Below, in pieces: positions 1 to 9,071 of a DNA stretch of 64,000 nt. The position numbers were made by a program, and so were the translations under genes. The stretch is from Paraburkholderia caffeinilytica (GTDB taxonomy: Bacteria > Pseudomonadota > Gammaproteobacteria > Burkholderiales > Burkholderiaceae). Under the pieces are notes generated by a model. That model ran no database searches, was not told the origin of the DNA, and saw only the letters and a list, made by a program, of their open reading frames with translations. How positions within the stretch are numbered: the first letter of the stretch is position 1; each line of letters begins with the position of its first letter. The stretch lies in NCBI RefSeq assembly GCF_003368325.1, contig NZ_CP031467.1:1860001-1924000 (forward strand). Direction: 5' to 3'.

Positions 1-659
1 TCCGTGACCAGCACGTTCTTTTTCGACAGGCCCAGATTCACCAGCAGATCGAGACACGCGATGGCCGCTGCGCCCGCGCCCGAGCACACCAGCTTCACTT
101 CGTCGAGCTTCTTGCCGACTACTTTCAGGCCGTTCAGGATAGCCGCCGAAGCGATGATCGCGGTGCCGTGCTGATCGTCGTGGAAGACCGGAATCTTCAT
201 GCGCTCGCGCAGCTTCTTTTCGATGTAAAAGCACTCCGGCGCCTTGATGTCTTCAAGGTTGATGCCGCCCAACGTGGGTTCGAGCATCGCGATGGCTTCA
301 ACCAGCTTGTCCGGATCGGACTCGCTGAGTTCGATGTCGAACACGTCGATACCGGCGAACTTCTTGAACAGGCAACCCTTGCCTTCCATCACCGGCTTCG
401 CGGCGAGCGGGCCGATATTGCCGAGACCGAGCACGGCCGTACCGTTCGTGATCACGCCCACGAGGTTGCCGCGCGAGGTGTACTTCTGCGCGTCGAGCGG
501 GTCTTCGTAGATCGCCGTGCAGGCCGCGGCGACGCCCGGCGAGTACGCGAGCGACAAGTCGAGCTGGTTCGACAGCGGCTTGGTGGGCGTGACCGAAATC
601 TTGCCGGGCTTCGGAAACTGATGGTATGCGAGAGCGCTTTGCTTAAGTTGTTCGTCCAT
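1..659 (-). CDS. maeB: NADP-dependent malic enzyme, N-terminal part (runs off left edge)
   Basis: Oxidative decarboxylation of malate to pyruvate, giving NADPH in the cytosol. The visible 219 codons cover the malic N-terminal domain, with segments such as [34 protein letters not shown] and [19 protein letters not shown], followed by the start of the NAD(P)-binding domain ([17 protein letters not shown]). The ATG at 659 follows TAAAAA, with no strong Shine-Dalgarno site. The C-terminal part, where MaeB proteins usually carry a phosphotransacetylase-like domain, lies outside the window, so the MaeB assignment over other malic enzymes is by family resemblance. Family assignment is secure; the full length cannot be judged. 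Confidence 0.93.
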   Translation of the reverse strand, partial: MDEQLKQSALAYHQFPKPGKISVTPTKPLSNQLDLSLAYSPGVAAACTAIYEDPLDAQKYTSRGNLVGVITNGTAVLGLGNIGPLAAKPVMEGKGCLFKKFAGIDVFDIELSESDPDKLVEAIAMLEPTLGGINLEDIKAPECFYIEKKLRERMKIPVFHDDQHGTAIIASAAILNGLKVVGKKLDEVKLVCSGAGAAAIACLDLLVNLGLSKKNVLVT

Positions 660-994
660 TTTTTAGCCTGCGAGACGTAAGTAATTGGGCCCGGCACACC
701 GCACCGTTGGGGCGCTTCGCGTCTATCGAATGGATAATCGACTGCAGCGGTTTTCGCATGCGCCGGTTGGGCGCGGCGTCGAACCTCGGCGGAGGACAAG
801 ACGATGCGGAGTGCTACGCGGGTCGGTTAGTGTACACCCCGAATGCGTCGATGCACTGAGTGGTTAACACGGCTCGCCATCGGCGAAACACCGGTCGGCA
901 ATGCTGCAGCGCCGCATCCGGCAGCCGATGTGCGGATGGCCATGCGTGCTGAATGGCCATGCAAAGCATGGATCAAGCGCGAGTCATGCGCATG
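660..994. other. Intergenic region between malic enzyme and MFS gene
   Basis: 335 bp without a credible gene. It must hold the malic enzyme promoter (minus strand), but I see no convincing -35/-10 pair. A 10-bp direct repeat, ATGGCCATGC, occurs at 936-945 and again at 953-962. Nothing else stands out. Confidence 0.5.
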
Positions 995-2224
995 TCATTC
1001 GAGCTCGGCGCCGCGTCGTTCGGGGATCAGAAAGAGCGTAGCGAAGACGTCGAGCAGATAGATCGACGCGAGCAAGGCGAGCGCGGCGCCGAACGAATAG
1101 CGTGCGGCCAATGCCCCTACAACCACCGGCCCGAAACCGCCGACCGCCCGGCCGACGTTGAACAGCACGTTCTGCGCGGTAGCCCGCGCATCGGTCGGAT
1201 AAAGCTCGGAGATCAACGCCCCATAACCGCCGATCATCCCGTTGACGAACACGCCCATTGCCGCGCCGCCGATCAGCAGCGCCGCCGGCGTTGTCAGATG
1301 GGCGTACACGAATACCATCACCATCGCGCCCGCCTGGTAGATCAGGAACGTCGGCTTGCGGCCGAACCGGTCGGCGGCCATGCCGAACAGCCAGATACCG
1401 CACGCCATGCCGAGAACCGTCGCGGCCGTCCACACGCCGGAGCGGGTCAGCGAATAGCCGAACGTCTTCGACAAATAGCTCGGAAGCCAGATCATCAGAC
1501 CGTAATAGCCGAAGTTCTGCACAGAACAGAGAATCGCGACGCCGATGCTGGCGCGCGTGGTGCGTCCATCGGCCACCAGCAATCTGAGCGGAAGTTTGCG
1601 CATCCCGCGTGCGACACGTTCGGTGAAAAGCACCGGCTCCTCGACGCGGCGCCGCACGAAAAACGACACTACGGCCGGCAGCAATCCAAGCGCGAACATG
1701 CCGCGCCAGCCGATCGCCGGCAACAGCAGCGGCGTCAGTAACGCGGCCGCCAGCACCCCGAGTTGCCACCCCAGCCCGACATAGGACGACACCCGCGCCC
1801 GCTGCGACGCCGGCCACGCCTCGGCCACCAGCGTCATGCCGATGCCGAATTCGCCGCCAAGACCAATGCCGGCAATGGTCCGATAAACCAGCAGATCGGC
1901 ATAACCCTGCGCCAGCGCGCACAGTCCCGTGAAGACGGCGAAGATCAAGATCGTCCACGTCAGCATCCGCACGCGGCCGAAATAGTCGCTCAACACGCCG
2001 AAAATCAAACCGCCCGCTACTGCGCCAATCAGCGTCCACGTGACGAGCGAACCGGCCTGCGCGGAGCTCAGGTGCAGATCGGCGGCAATCACCGGCAGCA
2101 TGAAACCGAGGATCAACAGATCGAAGCCGTCCATCGCATAACCGAGTACCGAAGCGACCAGCGCCCGGGCGGGATAGCCATTGGCAGATTCGCGGGCCTC
2201 GGCGGCAGAAGAAACGGCGGTCAT
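995..2224 (-). CDS. MFS transporter (sugar/aromatic acid:H+ symporter type)
   Basis: Inner-membrane secondary transporter of about 409 residues with twelve predicted hydrophobic segments. The first helix carries GYAMDGFDLLILGFMLPVI, the DGFD pattern common in the aromatic-acid:H+ and sialate symporter branches. The loop 2-3 signature appears as GVLSDYFGRVRML and its second-half copy as GMAADRFGRKPTF; RTIAGIGLGGEFGIGM is the helix 4-5 motif. I start at the ATG at 2224 (MTAVSSAAEA); in-frame ATGs at 2233 and 2245 are possible and none has a strong ribosome site. The substrate cannot be read from sequence. It stands alone, transcribed toward the malic enzyme gene. Confidence 0.85.
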   Translation of the reverse strand: MTAVSSAAEARESANGYPARALVASVLGYAMDGFDLLILGFMLPVIAADLHLSSAQAGSLVTWTLIGAVAGGLIFGVLSDYFGRVRMLTWTILIFAVFTGLCALAQGYADLLVYRTIAGIGLGGEFGIGMTLVAEAWPASQRARVSSYVGLGWQLGVLAAALLTPLLLPAIGWRGMFALGLLPAVVSFFVRRRVEEPVLFTERVARGMRKLPLRLLVADGRTTRASIGVAILCSVQNFGYYGLMIWLPSYLSKTFGYSLTRSGVWTAATVLGMACGIWLFGMAADRFGRKPTFLIYQAGAMVMVFVYAHLTTPAALLIGGAAMGVFVNGMIGGYGALISELYPTDARATAQNVLFNVGRAVGGFGPVVVGALAARYSFGAALALLASIYLLDVFATLFLIPERRGAELE

Positions 2225-2611
2225 TGAAAGCATTCCGTAGGACATGGAGGCGGCAAACATGCGAGGCCGCCAGGGAAAGTCGCGTGAGTGTAAGGGCGCC
2301 TCAAGCCGCTCACAAGCAAGCCAAAAAGCAGGCCAAAAAACACCCCGAAAAGCAGCAGCCAGGCGACTCAGGACGAACCGCACAAGCGCCGCCCAGCAAG
2401 GCCGTTATGGCCGCCATTCGCTGCCGGCACGCACGGGGACCTCCTCGGGAGAGCCCGTTTCGGGTAAAATGTCGGCCTACGCGCGTAGCAAAACCGGTCT
2501 GCGCTCCACTGACCGGCTACGTATTCCGCCCATCATGGCGCGGCATACCCCGCTTGCTGCGCCACCGGGCCTCGCGCCCGCTTCTCCCCGCTCATACCCA
2601 AGGATCCGCCC
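2225..2611. other. Intergenic region upstream of pyrE
   Basis: About 390 bp between the divergent MFS gene and pyrE. An A-rich stretch at 2310-2365 gives an artefactual Lys/Gln-rich reading frame. A possible -10 box, TAAAAT, lies at 2465-2470 without a clear -35. The pyrE ribosome site AAGGA is at about 2600-2604. No other structure seen. Confidence 0.4.
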
Positions 2612-3298
2612 ATGACAGGCTTCGATCGCCAGACGATCTCCGACACGACCGCCAAGATGCTGCTGGAAGTGCAAGCAGTGCACTTCAACGCGGAGAAACC
2701 GTACATTTTCACGTCCGGCTGGGCGAGCCCGGTTTATATCGACTGCCGCAAGCTGATCTCATATCCGCGCGTGCGCCGTGGCCTGATGGAAATGGCCGAA
2801 TCCACCATCCTGCGCGACGTCGGCTACGAACAGATCGACGCGGTGGCCGGTGGCGAGACCGCCGGCATCCCGTTCGCGGCATGGCTGTCCGACCGCCTGA
2901 TGGTGCCGATGCAATACGTGCGCAAGAAGCCGAAGGGTTTCGGCCGTAACGCGCAGATCGAAGGCCTGCTGACCGAAGGTCAACGCGTGCTGCTGGTCGA
3001 AGACCTGACCACGGACAGCCGCAGCAAGATCAACTTCATCAATGCGCTGCGCACCGCCGGCGCAACGGTGAACCACTGCTTCGTGCTGTTCCACTACAAC
3101 ATCTTCAAGGAAAGCGTGTCGGTGCTGAAAGACATCGACGTCGATCTGCATGCGCTTGCCACGTGGTGGGACGTGTTGCGGGTCGCGAAGGCCAACAACT
3201 ACTTCGACACCAAGACGCTCGACGAAGTGGAGAAATTCCTGCACGCACCGGCCGAATGGTCCGCGGCGCACGGCGGCGCCAACGCGGCGCCTCAGTAA
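2612..3298 (+). CDS. pyrE: Orotate phosphoribosyltransferase
   Basis: Fifth step of pyrimidine synthesis: orotate plus PRPP gives OMP and pyrophosphate, in the cytosol. The 228-residue protein shows the type I PRTase layout: [14 protein letters not shown] near residue 32, [19 protein letters not shown] near residue 77, and the PRPP loop [14 protein letters not shown] near residue 127. That loop is the TTDSRS variant rather than the enterobacterial version, and the length is slightly above the usual 210-215. The ATG is preceded by AAGGATCCGCCC. It is a single-gene unit closed by a strong intrinsic terminator. Confidence 0.95.
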   Translation: MTGFDRQTISDTTAKMLLEVQAVHFNAEKPYIFTSGWASPVYIDCRKLISYPRVRRGLMEMAESTILRDVGYEQIDAVAGGETAGIPFAAWLSDRLMVPMQYVRKKPKGFGRNAQIEGLLTEGQRVLLVEDLTTDSRSKINFINALRTAGATVNHCFVLFHYNIFKESVSVLKDIDVDLHALATWWDVLRVAKANNYFDTKTLDEVEKFLHAPAEWSAAHGGANAAPQ

Positions 3299-3325
3299 GC
3301 GCAATCGCTTGATACGAATGGAATG

Positions 3326-3364
3326 AAAAGGCCGCCTGTCGATAAGACAGGCGGCCTTTTTTAT
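3326..3364 (+). terminator. Bidirectional intrinsic terminator between pyrE and response regulator
   Basis: Perfect 15-bp stem (3326-3340 with 3346-3360) around the loop GATAA, with A/T runs on both flanks, so it can serve both pyrE and the convergent response regulator gene. Confidence 0.92.
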
Positions 3365-3399
3365 CGGGCTCGTCAAACTGGACGAAGGTTCGGTCGCGA

Positions 3400-4089
3400 C
3401 TAGGGCGCGACGCCGGTGTCGTCGACCGAATGCGACGACAGATTCAGCAGACCGTTGCTCTGCGCGTACTGAAACAACTCGGAATCGCGTTCGATGCCAA
3501 GCTTGCGCATGGCCGAATTCTTCTGCGTGCTAATCGTCTTGATGCTGCGATTGAGTTGCTCCGCGATCTCCTTGATCGTCATACCGGACACAAACAGTCG
3601 CACCACCTCGAGTTCGCGCCGCGACAGCATCACGTCGTCGTTCTTACCGCCGGCATTCATGCGCAGCGTATCGAGCGACGCCTTGACCGACGGGCTCATG
3701 TATTCCAGGTTGCGACTGACGTGCTGCACCGCGAGTCCGATATGGCTCAGATCGTCCGACTTGTTGACGACCGACGTCACGCCGAGTTCGCTCAACCGTT
3801 TGAGCAACGCGGCGTTTTCCAGCATCGTCAGCACGACGATAGGAAGATTGGGAAAATTGCGGCGCAGATAGCCGATCAGCGGCAACCCGTCGCCGTATTG
3901 GCCGCCTGGCATGGCCAGGTCCGTGACGAGCACATCGCACGCAACGGTTTGCAGCACCTTGACCAGTTCGGTCGACTGTCGCGCACGCGCGACGACCTGC
4001 AGACCTGGAAACTTGAGCAAAGCCTGTTCGGCGCCGAACAGAATCACCGGGTGGTCGTCTGCGACCACGACCCTGACTGGATCTTGCAT
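3400..4089 (-). CDS. LuxR/FixJ-family response regulator (RcsB-like)
   Basis: DNA-binding two-component response regulator of 229 residues. The receiver domain has the acidic pair in VVVADDHPVIL (residues 11-12), the predicted phosphoacceptor Asp57 in DVLVTDLAMPGG and the conserved Lys in VTSVVNKSDD. The C-terminal LuxR helix-turn-helix is LSRRELEVVRLFVSGMTIKE and on through NRSIKTISTQKNSAMRKLGI, typical of RcsB/EvgA-like regulators. The start at 4089 is chosen because it follows a purine-rich GAGGGGAGGG site; an in-frame ATG at 4134 would add 15 residues and has a weaker GAAAGG. No histidine kinase lies next to it, so it is an orphan regulator and its targets are unknown. Confidence 0.9.
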   Translation of the reverse strand: MQDPVRVVVADDHPVILFGAEQALLKFPGLQVVARARQSTELVKVLQTVACDVLVTDLAMPGGQYGDGLPLIGYLRRNFPNLPIVVLTMLENAALLKRLSELGVTSVVNKSDDLSHIGLAVQHVSRNLEYMSPSVKASLDTLRMNAGGKNDDVMLSRRELEVVRLFVSGMTIKEIAEQLNRSIKTISTQKNSAMRKLGIERDSELFQYAQSNGLLNLSSHSVDDTGVAP

Positions 4090-4354
4090 TGCCCTCCCCT
4101 CGACAGAAAAACCACTCTCCAGAACGTCTGACATGCCTTTCTATTCTTGGTACTTGAACTGATCGGGTACGCCGTCTGTATTCGCGCGGATAATTCCTCC
4201 GACTATAGCCGATTTCGCGTCCGCCAAGCCCGCTGGCGGCAACAATGATCCATCACGAAGCGAATGTTAGACTTGATTCGACCTTGGGGCACAAAATAGG
4301 GACAATAATCTTTGCGAGGACTACCGCCTCGCGCCCTCACAGGAGAACCGGCAC

Positions 4355-4957
4355 ATGCGCTCGCGTTGCCTGGTTGTTTCGCTTGCTTCGCTTTTCCGCC
4401 GTATGCCGTCCCTCGCCTGCGCGATGCTGGGCGTCACGCTGTTCGCGGCGCATGGTCCTGACGCATTCGCCGCGGGTGTGTTCACGCTGACCAGCGCCAG
4501 TTTCCGTGCCGGCGGTACCGTCGATGCCGCTCAGGTTTTCGATCAGGACGACTGCAAAGGCGGAAACCGCTCCCCCCAATTGACGTGGCACGATGCGCCG
4601 GCCGGCACGCGCAGCTTCGCGGTCACGGTGTTCGACGAGGATGCGCCCGGCCGCGGCTGGTGGCACTGGGCCGTGGCGGCGATTCCGGCCACCGTCGACA
4701 GTTTGCCGGAAAACGCCAGTTCGTCGGGCTTCCTGAAGAAACTCGGCGCAGTCGAAGCACGCAACGACTTCGATATCGACGGCTACGGTGGCCCCTGTCC
4801 GCCACCGGGCAAACCTCATCGCTACATCGTCACTGTTTATGCGCTCAGCAGCGCGAACCTGCGCCTCGCTCAAGGACGCCCGGCGCTCATGTTCGATCAC
4901 GAGATCAGCACTGCCACGCTCGGCAGCGCGCGAATGGTGGTCAACTACGGACGATAG
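4355..4957 (+). CDS. YbhB/YbcL family (PEBP-like) secreted protein
   Basis: Bacterial homologue of phosphatidylethanolamine-binding / Raf-kinase-inhibitor-like proteins, 200 residues. An N-terminal signal segment (hydrophobic stretch ACAMLGVTLFAAHG, likely cleavage after DAFA) predicts export to the periplasm. Family signatures are GGNRSPQLTWHDAPAGTRSF, VFDEDAPGRGWWHW, DGYGGPCPPPGKPHRYIVTV and the closing YGR. Ribosome site AGGAG at about 4340. No physiological role is established for the bacterial members; the anion-binding pocket residues (D, H, PPP) are present. It stands alone. Confidence 0.88.
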   Translation: MRSRCLVVSLASLFRRMPSLACAMLGVTLFAAHGPDAFAAGVFTLTSASFRAGGTVDAAQVFDQDDCKGGNRSPQLTWHDAPAGTRSFAVTVFDEDAPGRGWWHWAVAAIPATVDSLPENASSSGFLKKLGAVEARNDFDIDGYGGPCPPPGKPHRYIVTVYALSSANLRLAQGRPALMFDHEISTATLGSARMVVNYGR

Positions 4958-5229
4958 CGGTGTCCGTCGGCACTTGACTCGAACCGCACCGCCTACGAAC
5001 CGAAGCGCGACGCAAGTCGCGCGGCGAGTCGAGTCCCGCGAGTCACGCTGGCTCGACACGCCACCGGACATACAGCTCGCGTCGCATTGCCGACGCAGCC
5101 GAATTTCTGTCATCCACGCACGCTACTGTGCGACAAGGCGGCATAGGCGATGCTTGTCGATGTCGCGTCGCCACGCGCGCGCACCGTTGCCGTACTCACC
5201 TCTACTTTTTCATCTTGCCGGAGAATGCC

Positions 5230-5802
5230 ATGTCGAAGATCGTCATCGTTTATCACAGCGGCTACGGCCACACGAAGAAAGTGGCCGAGGCCGTGCTGGC
5301 CGGCACGCTCGAAGCCGGCGCGGACGCGAAGCTCGTGCCGGTCGGCGAGATCGACGACGCGGCCTGGACAGAGCTGGCGGCCGCCGACGCCATCATCTTC
5401 GGCGCGCCGACCTACATGGGCGGTCCCTCCGCCGACTTCAAGAAATTCGCCGACGCGAGTTCGAAACCGTGGTTCGGCCAGACGTGGAAGGACAAGATCG
5501 CGGCCGGCTTCACCAACTCGGCGACGATGAACGGCGACAAGTTCTCGACGATCCAGTATTTCGTCACGCTGGCGATGCAACACAGCATGATCTGGGCGGG
5601 CACTGGCATGATGCCCTCGAACACCAAGGCGGCGACCCGCAACGACCTGAACTACGTGGGCGGCTTCACGGGTCTGCTGGCGCAGTCGCCGGCGGACGCG
5701 TCGCCGGAAGAAGCGCCACCCGCCGGCGATCTGGAAACGGCCCGGATGTTCGGCAAGCGCATCGCCGACGTGACGGCGCGATGGAACGCGGGGGCTCGAT
5801 AA
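5230..5802 (+). CDS. Flavodoxin-family / WrbA-like NAD(P)H:quinone oxidoreductase
   Basis: Cytosolic flavodoxin-fold protein of 190 residues, likely FMN-binding. The phosphate-binding loop is VYHSGYGHTKKVAEAV (residues 6-21); FGAPTYMGGPSADFKKFAD and TNSATMNGDKFSTIQYF match WrbA and related quinone reductases, which reduce quinones by two electrons. I start at 5230 (GGAG 8 nt upstream); the same frame opens 34 codons earlier, but that extension is Arg/Cys-rich and unlike the family. Compared with WrbA (about 198 residues) it lacks part of the usual C-terminal extension, so the exact subfamily is uncertain. No operon partner. Confidence 0.87.
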   Translation: MSKIVIVYHSGYGHTKKVAEAVLAGTLEAGADAKLVPVGEIDDAAWTELAAADAIIFGAPTYMGGPSADFKKFADASSKPWFGQTWKDKIAAGFTNSATMNGDKFSTIQYFVTLAMQHSMIWAGTGMMPSNTKAATRNDLNYVGGFTGLLAQSPADASPEEAPPAGDLETARMFGKRIADVTARWNAGAR

Positions 5803-6088
5803 CGCAGCGTCCAAAGGCTCGCGCCGGGAAGCAGTAGCCAGATCGCGCATTCGAGGTGGGCGCGGCGCTTGCCCGGCCGCGTGCTACCCGGCCCGTGGAA
5901 AGCGCCGCAATCTGCCACGAACCCACTCGCATCGGCTTGCATCTGCCGCATAACCGGTCACGCCGATGTCATTTTCGGCGTGCATCGTCGTTTTTTCACC
6001 CCGTTTCGCACGTCCGCCGCTATCACGTCTTAAAATAGCGTTCCGGCGCGGTGTCGCGCCCCGTTTCCAGCAAGCCAGTGAGATCGAG

Positions 6089-7036
6089 ATGAGCACGAAA
6101 GTTTTTGTCGACGGACAGGAAGGCACGACCGGCCTGAAGATTTTCGAATACCTGTCGCAGCGCGCCGACGTGGAGATCCTGCGTATCGAAGAAGCGAAGC
6201 GCAAAGACCTCGAAGAGCGCCGTCGTCTCATCAACGCATCGGACGTCACGTTCCTGTGCCTGCCGGATGCCGCCTCGCGCGAGTCGGCCTCGCTGGTCGA
6301 GAACGACCACACCGTGCTGATCGATGCCAGCACGGCCTTCCGCACGTCGGCCGACTGGGCCTACGGGCTGCCCGAACTCGCACGCTCGCAGCGCGAGCGT
6401 CTGCGCACCGCGAAACGTATCGCCGTGCCGGGCTGCCATGCATCGGCGTTCGTGCTGGCCATGCGTCCGCTCGTCGAAGCTGGCGTCGTGGCGGCGGAGT
6501 TCGCTGCGCACGCGTACTCGATCACCGGTTACAGCGGCGGTGGCAAGAAGATGATCGCCGACTACGAAGCCGGCGGTAATGACAAGCTCAAGAGCCCGCG
6601 CCCTTACGCACTCGGTCTCACGCACAAGCATCTGCCGGAAATGGCGGCGCATACGGGCCTGAAGTCTGCGCCGGTGTTCACGCCGATCGTCGGCGACTTC
6701 TACAAGGGTCTCGCGGTCACCACGTTCTTCTCGCCGAACCAGTTGGCCAAGAAGGCCACGCCGCAAGACGTACAGGCATTGTTCGCCGAGTACTACGCGG
6801 GCGAGGCCTTCGTGCACGTCGCGCCGTTCGACGCGGAAGCGAATCTCGACAGCGGCTTCTTCGACGTACAGGCGAACAACGACACCAACCGTGTCGACCT
6901 GTTCGTGTTCGGCAATGAAGAGCGCTTCGTGACCGTCGCGCGCCTCGATAACCTGGGCAAGGGTGCGTCGGGCGCGGCAATCCAGTGCATGAACCTCGCA
7001 ATCGGCGCCGCCGAAGAAACCGGCTTGAAACGCTGA
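6089..7036 (+). CDS. argC: N-acetyl-gamma-glutamyl-phosphate reductase (short type 2 form)
   Basis: Third step of arginine synthesis: NADPH reduction of N-acetylglutamyl phosphate to the semialdehyde, in the cytosol. At 315 residues this is the shorter ArgC class. The N-terminal dinucleotide loop is [16 protein letters not shown], the catalytic cysteine lies in VPGCHASAF (about residue 118), and the substrate region carries [12 protein letters not shown] and [11 protein letters not shown]. The start at 6089 (MSTKVFVDG) is the first that fits the Rossmann fold; an upstream in-frame ATG at 5966 would add 41 unrelated residues. The ribosome site is weak. A terminator follows directly. Confidence 0.93.
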   Translation: MSTKVFVDGQEGTTGLKIFEYLSQRADVEILRIEEAKRKDLEERRRLINASDVTFLCLPDAASRESASLVENDHTVLIDASTAFRTSADWAYGLPELARSQRERLRTAKRIAVPGCHASAFVLAMRPLVEAGVVAAEFAAHAYSITGYSGGGKKMIADYEAGGNDKLKSPRPYALGLTHKHLPEMAAHTGLKSAPVFTPIVGDFYKGLAVTTFFSPNQLAKKATPQDVQALFAEYYAGEAFVHVAPFDAEANLDSGFFDVQANNDTNRVDLFVFGNEERFVTVARLDNLGKGASGAAIQCMNLAIGAAEETGLKR

Positions 7037-7076
7037 ACGGGTTCGAGATACAGACTGCAATTCGCCGTCAATCCGC

Positions 7077-7110
7077 AAAAAAGCCGGTCTTTGCAGACCG
7101 GCTTTTTTGT
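7077..7110 (+). terminator. Intrinsic terminator of argC
   Basis: A 12-bp perfect stem, AAAAGCCGGTCT pairing with AGACCGGCTTTT (7079-7090 with 7095-7106), loop TTGC, followed by a T run. Confidence 0.92.
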
Positions 7111-7525
7111 TTTAAAAACCTGCCGTCAGAATCTCCCTTTCACAGTTAATCAGTAGTAGCCCGAATTACTTTAAAAAGAAAAATCGGACTGCTCATCAAG
7201 CGCCGGTAATACATTCCTTGAATTGACCCACTCAGCATAGTTTTCCGCATAGGGAAACTCCGGATTTTTTGTCGAACGGTCGTTCGAAGATCATAGAGCC
7301 ATTTTGCTGCAACGCTTGTCTGGCAAGGGTGTGCGGCGAAGCAACGGTGTCGCTGTCGAACCCGAAAATCCTTTTTTGTTTAAAAGGGCCGCGAGGCCCC
7401 ACATGGTGCGCATCCGCCAAACATTTCGCTGTTTGAATCGATCTTTTTAGACGGCTCATTCAATTGACAGGCATTAACTGCGCAGCGAAATTAGTTCGCA
7501 CAATTACAGGAAGGGAGACAACAGC
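7111..7525 (+). promoter_or_regulatory. AT-rich leader of the lipoprotein/OmpW locus with a 16-bp palindrome
   Basis: 415 bp without a gene, clearly more AT-rich than its surroundings. It contains the perfect palindrome TCGAACG-GT-CGTTCGA at 7272-7287, the size and style of a TetR-family operator, and a consensus -35 hexamer TTGACA at 7464-7469 whose matching -10 (about AAATTA near 7488) is poor. The ribosome site AGGAAGGGAG lies at 7508-7519 ahead of the first lipoprotein gene. Confidence 0.45.
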
Positions 7526-8953
7526 ATGTCGCACGGCATTACTCGAGGCCTGGCGATGGCCATTGCCACGGCCCCATTTCTCATCGCTTGCGGCGGCGGC
7601 AAGGCCGACAATCCCGGCACGATCAACTCGGCGCAATGCTCCGGTGCGAGCTGCGGCGTGCAAGGTCCGCCGACTTCGAACAGCGGTACGACCGCGCTCT
7701 GTCCGGCTACGGCCGACATCGTGAAGACCACGTTCCTGGGTGGCGCGGGTAGCGGCGAAGTGGTGCAGGTGAACATCGACGCGACCGCGATGACGTACAC
7801 GCTGAAGTGGCTCGAGTCGCCGATTCCGTTGCGCACGGGTGAAGTCACGCCGACGCGCGCGGGCACACAAATCACGGGCGCGGTGATCCACCCGCCGACC
7901 GGCGCGCTGCCGACCGCCGAACAGACGCGCTGCGCGTTCATTCTCGGCGCGGGCACCGGTACAGGCGTCGGCGACGGCCAGCCTTATACGACACCCGACT
8001 ACGTCAACAATCCGAATCCCCCAATGATCCTCGTCGGCCAGGGCGTGGCCGGCGGCGGCATTCCAGGTGCGACGGTCGAGTACGACGGGCTGACGATTGC
8101 CCCGCTGCCCGGCCTGGAGAACATCGGCGCCGTTCCGAACCGGCACTTCGATTTTTACCCGTTCCTTGGTTTTGCCAGCACGACGACGGATATCACCAAG
8201 TTGCCCGGCACTTACAACGGGCTGCTCTACCACATCGTGCCGTCAGGCTCCTATGCGGCCACAGCGACGAACACGGTTGAAACCTTCGACGCCAGTGGCA
8301 ATTGCACCGGCTCCAATGCGAGCAACGCAGCGTTTCATCCGAGCGCAAGCGGCTGCCTGACGACCGGCACCGCCTGGACACTCAACAGCAGTGGCTACTT
8401 CGATAGTCAAAACACACCGCAGATCGGAACTCAGCTGACGCTGCCCACTGGGACGAGCGGTTCCGTAGCGCCGGCGCACATGATCCTCGGCCAGATCAAC
8501 GGCGCAACCGTGCCGGTCGTTGTCCGCACTGGCCTCGTGAATCTCGGTACGGCGCCGCTGCATCTCGACGCCAAGGTCGACGACGAATCCGGCATCGCGA
8601 TGCTCGCCGCCGCCACGCCGCTCGCATCCGGCGGCTTCGACGGCGGTTATGTCGGCGCGGATTCGAACTTCAAATCCACTGCGACATTGATCCAGGGCGG
8701 AGTAGGCACCTTTATCAACCCGTCGACTTCTGCGGCGGAAGACGGCTTCGGCCTGGGTTACGGTCTGCAGAGCCCGGGACTGGTCGGCGTCCAGCAAGCG
8801 AACGGGCAAACCGGTTTGGCGATTGCCTCAGGCGGACTGTACGCAATCGAGATTCAAGGCACGGTCAATGGCGGCCAGGCGCCAACTTCGCAGCTCAGCA
8901 GCACTGCTTCCAGCGCCCCCTACTTCGGCATCGGCGCGCAAATCAGCAAGTAA
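7526..8953 (+). CDS. DUF2957-type lipoprotein, copy 1
   Basis: Predicted lipoprotein of 475 residues: a hydrophobic N-terminus ends in the lipobox LIAC with Cys22, followed by GGGKAD and a low-complexity linker. The rest is a soluble, Gly/Thr-rich domain shared with the next gene: SPIPLRTGEVTPTRAG, GQGVAGGGIPGA, YPFLGFAS, PGTYNGLLYHIVPSG, VDDESGIAMLA, GGYVGADSNF, and a C-terminus ending SAPYFGIGAQISK. It resembles the Burkholderia family DUF2957; I recall that family by pattern only. Function unknown. It heads a run of two lipoproteins and an OmpW-family porin, suggesting a role at the outer membrane. About 48 residues longer at the N-terminal linker and middle than copy 2. Confidence 0.82.
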   Translation: MSHGITRGLAMAIATAPFLIACGGGKADNPGTINSAQCSGASCGVQGPPTSNSGTTALCPATADIVKTTFLGGAGSGEVVQVNIDATAMTYTLKWLESPIPLRTGEVTPTRAGTQITGAVIHPPTGALPTAEQTRCAFILGAGTGTGVGDGQPYTTPDYVNNPNPPMILVGQGVAGGGIPGATVEYDGLTIAPLPGLENIGAVPNRHFDFYPFLGFASTTTDITKLPGTYNGLLYHIVPSGSYAATATNTVETFDASGNCTGSNASNAAFHPSASGCLTTGTAWTLNSSGYFDSQNTPQIGTQLTLPTGTSGSVAPAHMILGQINGATVPVVVRTGLVNLGTAPLHLDAKVDDESGIAMLAAATPLASGGFDGGYVGADSNFKSTATLIQGGVGTFINPSTSAAEDGFGLGYGLQSPGLVGVQQANGQTGLAIASGGLYAIEIQGTVNGGQAPTSQLSSTASSAPYFGIGAQISK

Positions 8954-8954
8954 C

Positions 8955-8981
8955 GAACGAAGAGAACGAAGAGAACGAAGG
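8955..8981 (+). repeat. Three tandem copies of a 9-bp unit
   Basis: GAACGAAGA is repeated at 8955, 8964 and 8973 (last copy ends in G), directly after the stop codon of the first lipoprotein gene. Probably a local slippage product in the spacer. Confidence 0.75.
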
Positions 8982-9071
8982 ACCGGCAGTTCGCAGTACG
9001 AGACATAAATAGAGCAAAAGGTGGCAGGACAGGGAGTCGGCCACACACAACGAGAAAATTCTGGAGGCGGT

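Noticed and set aside
452..799. Open frames on either strand over the malic enzyme gene
   Set aside because: They overlap a gene with clear family motifs, and their Arg-rich composition is typical of shadow frames in GC-rich DNA.
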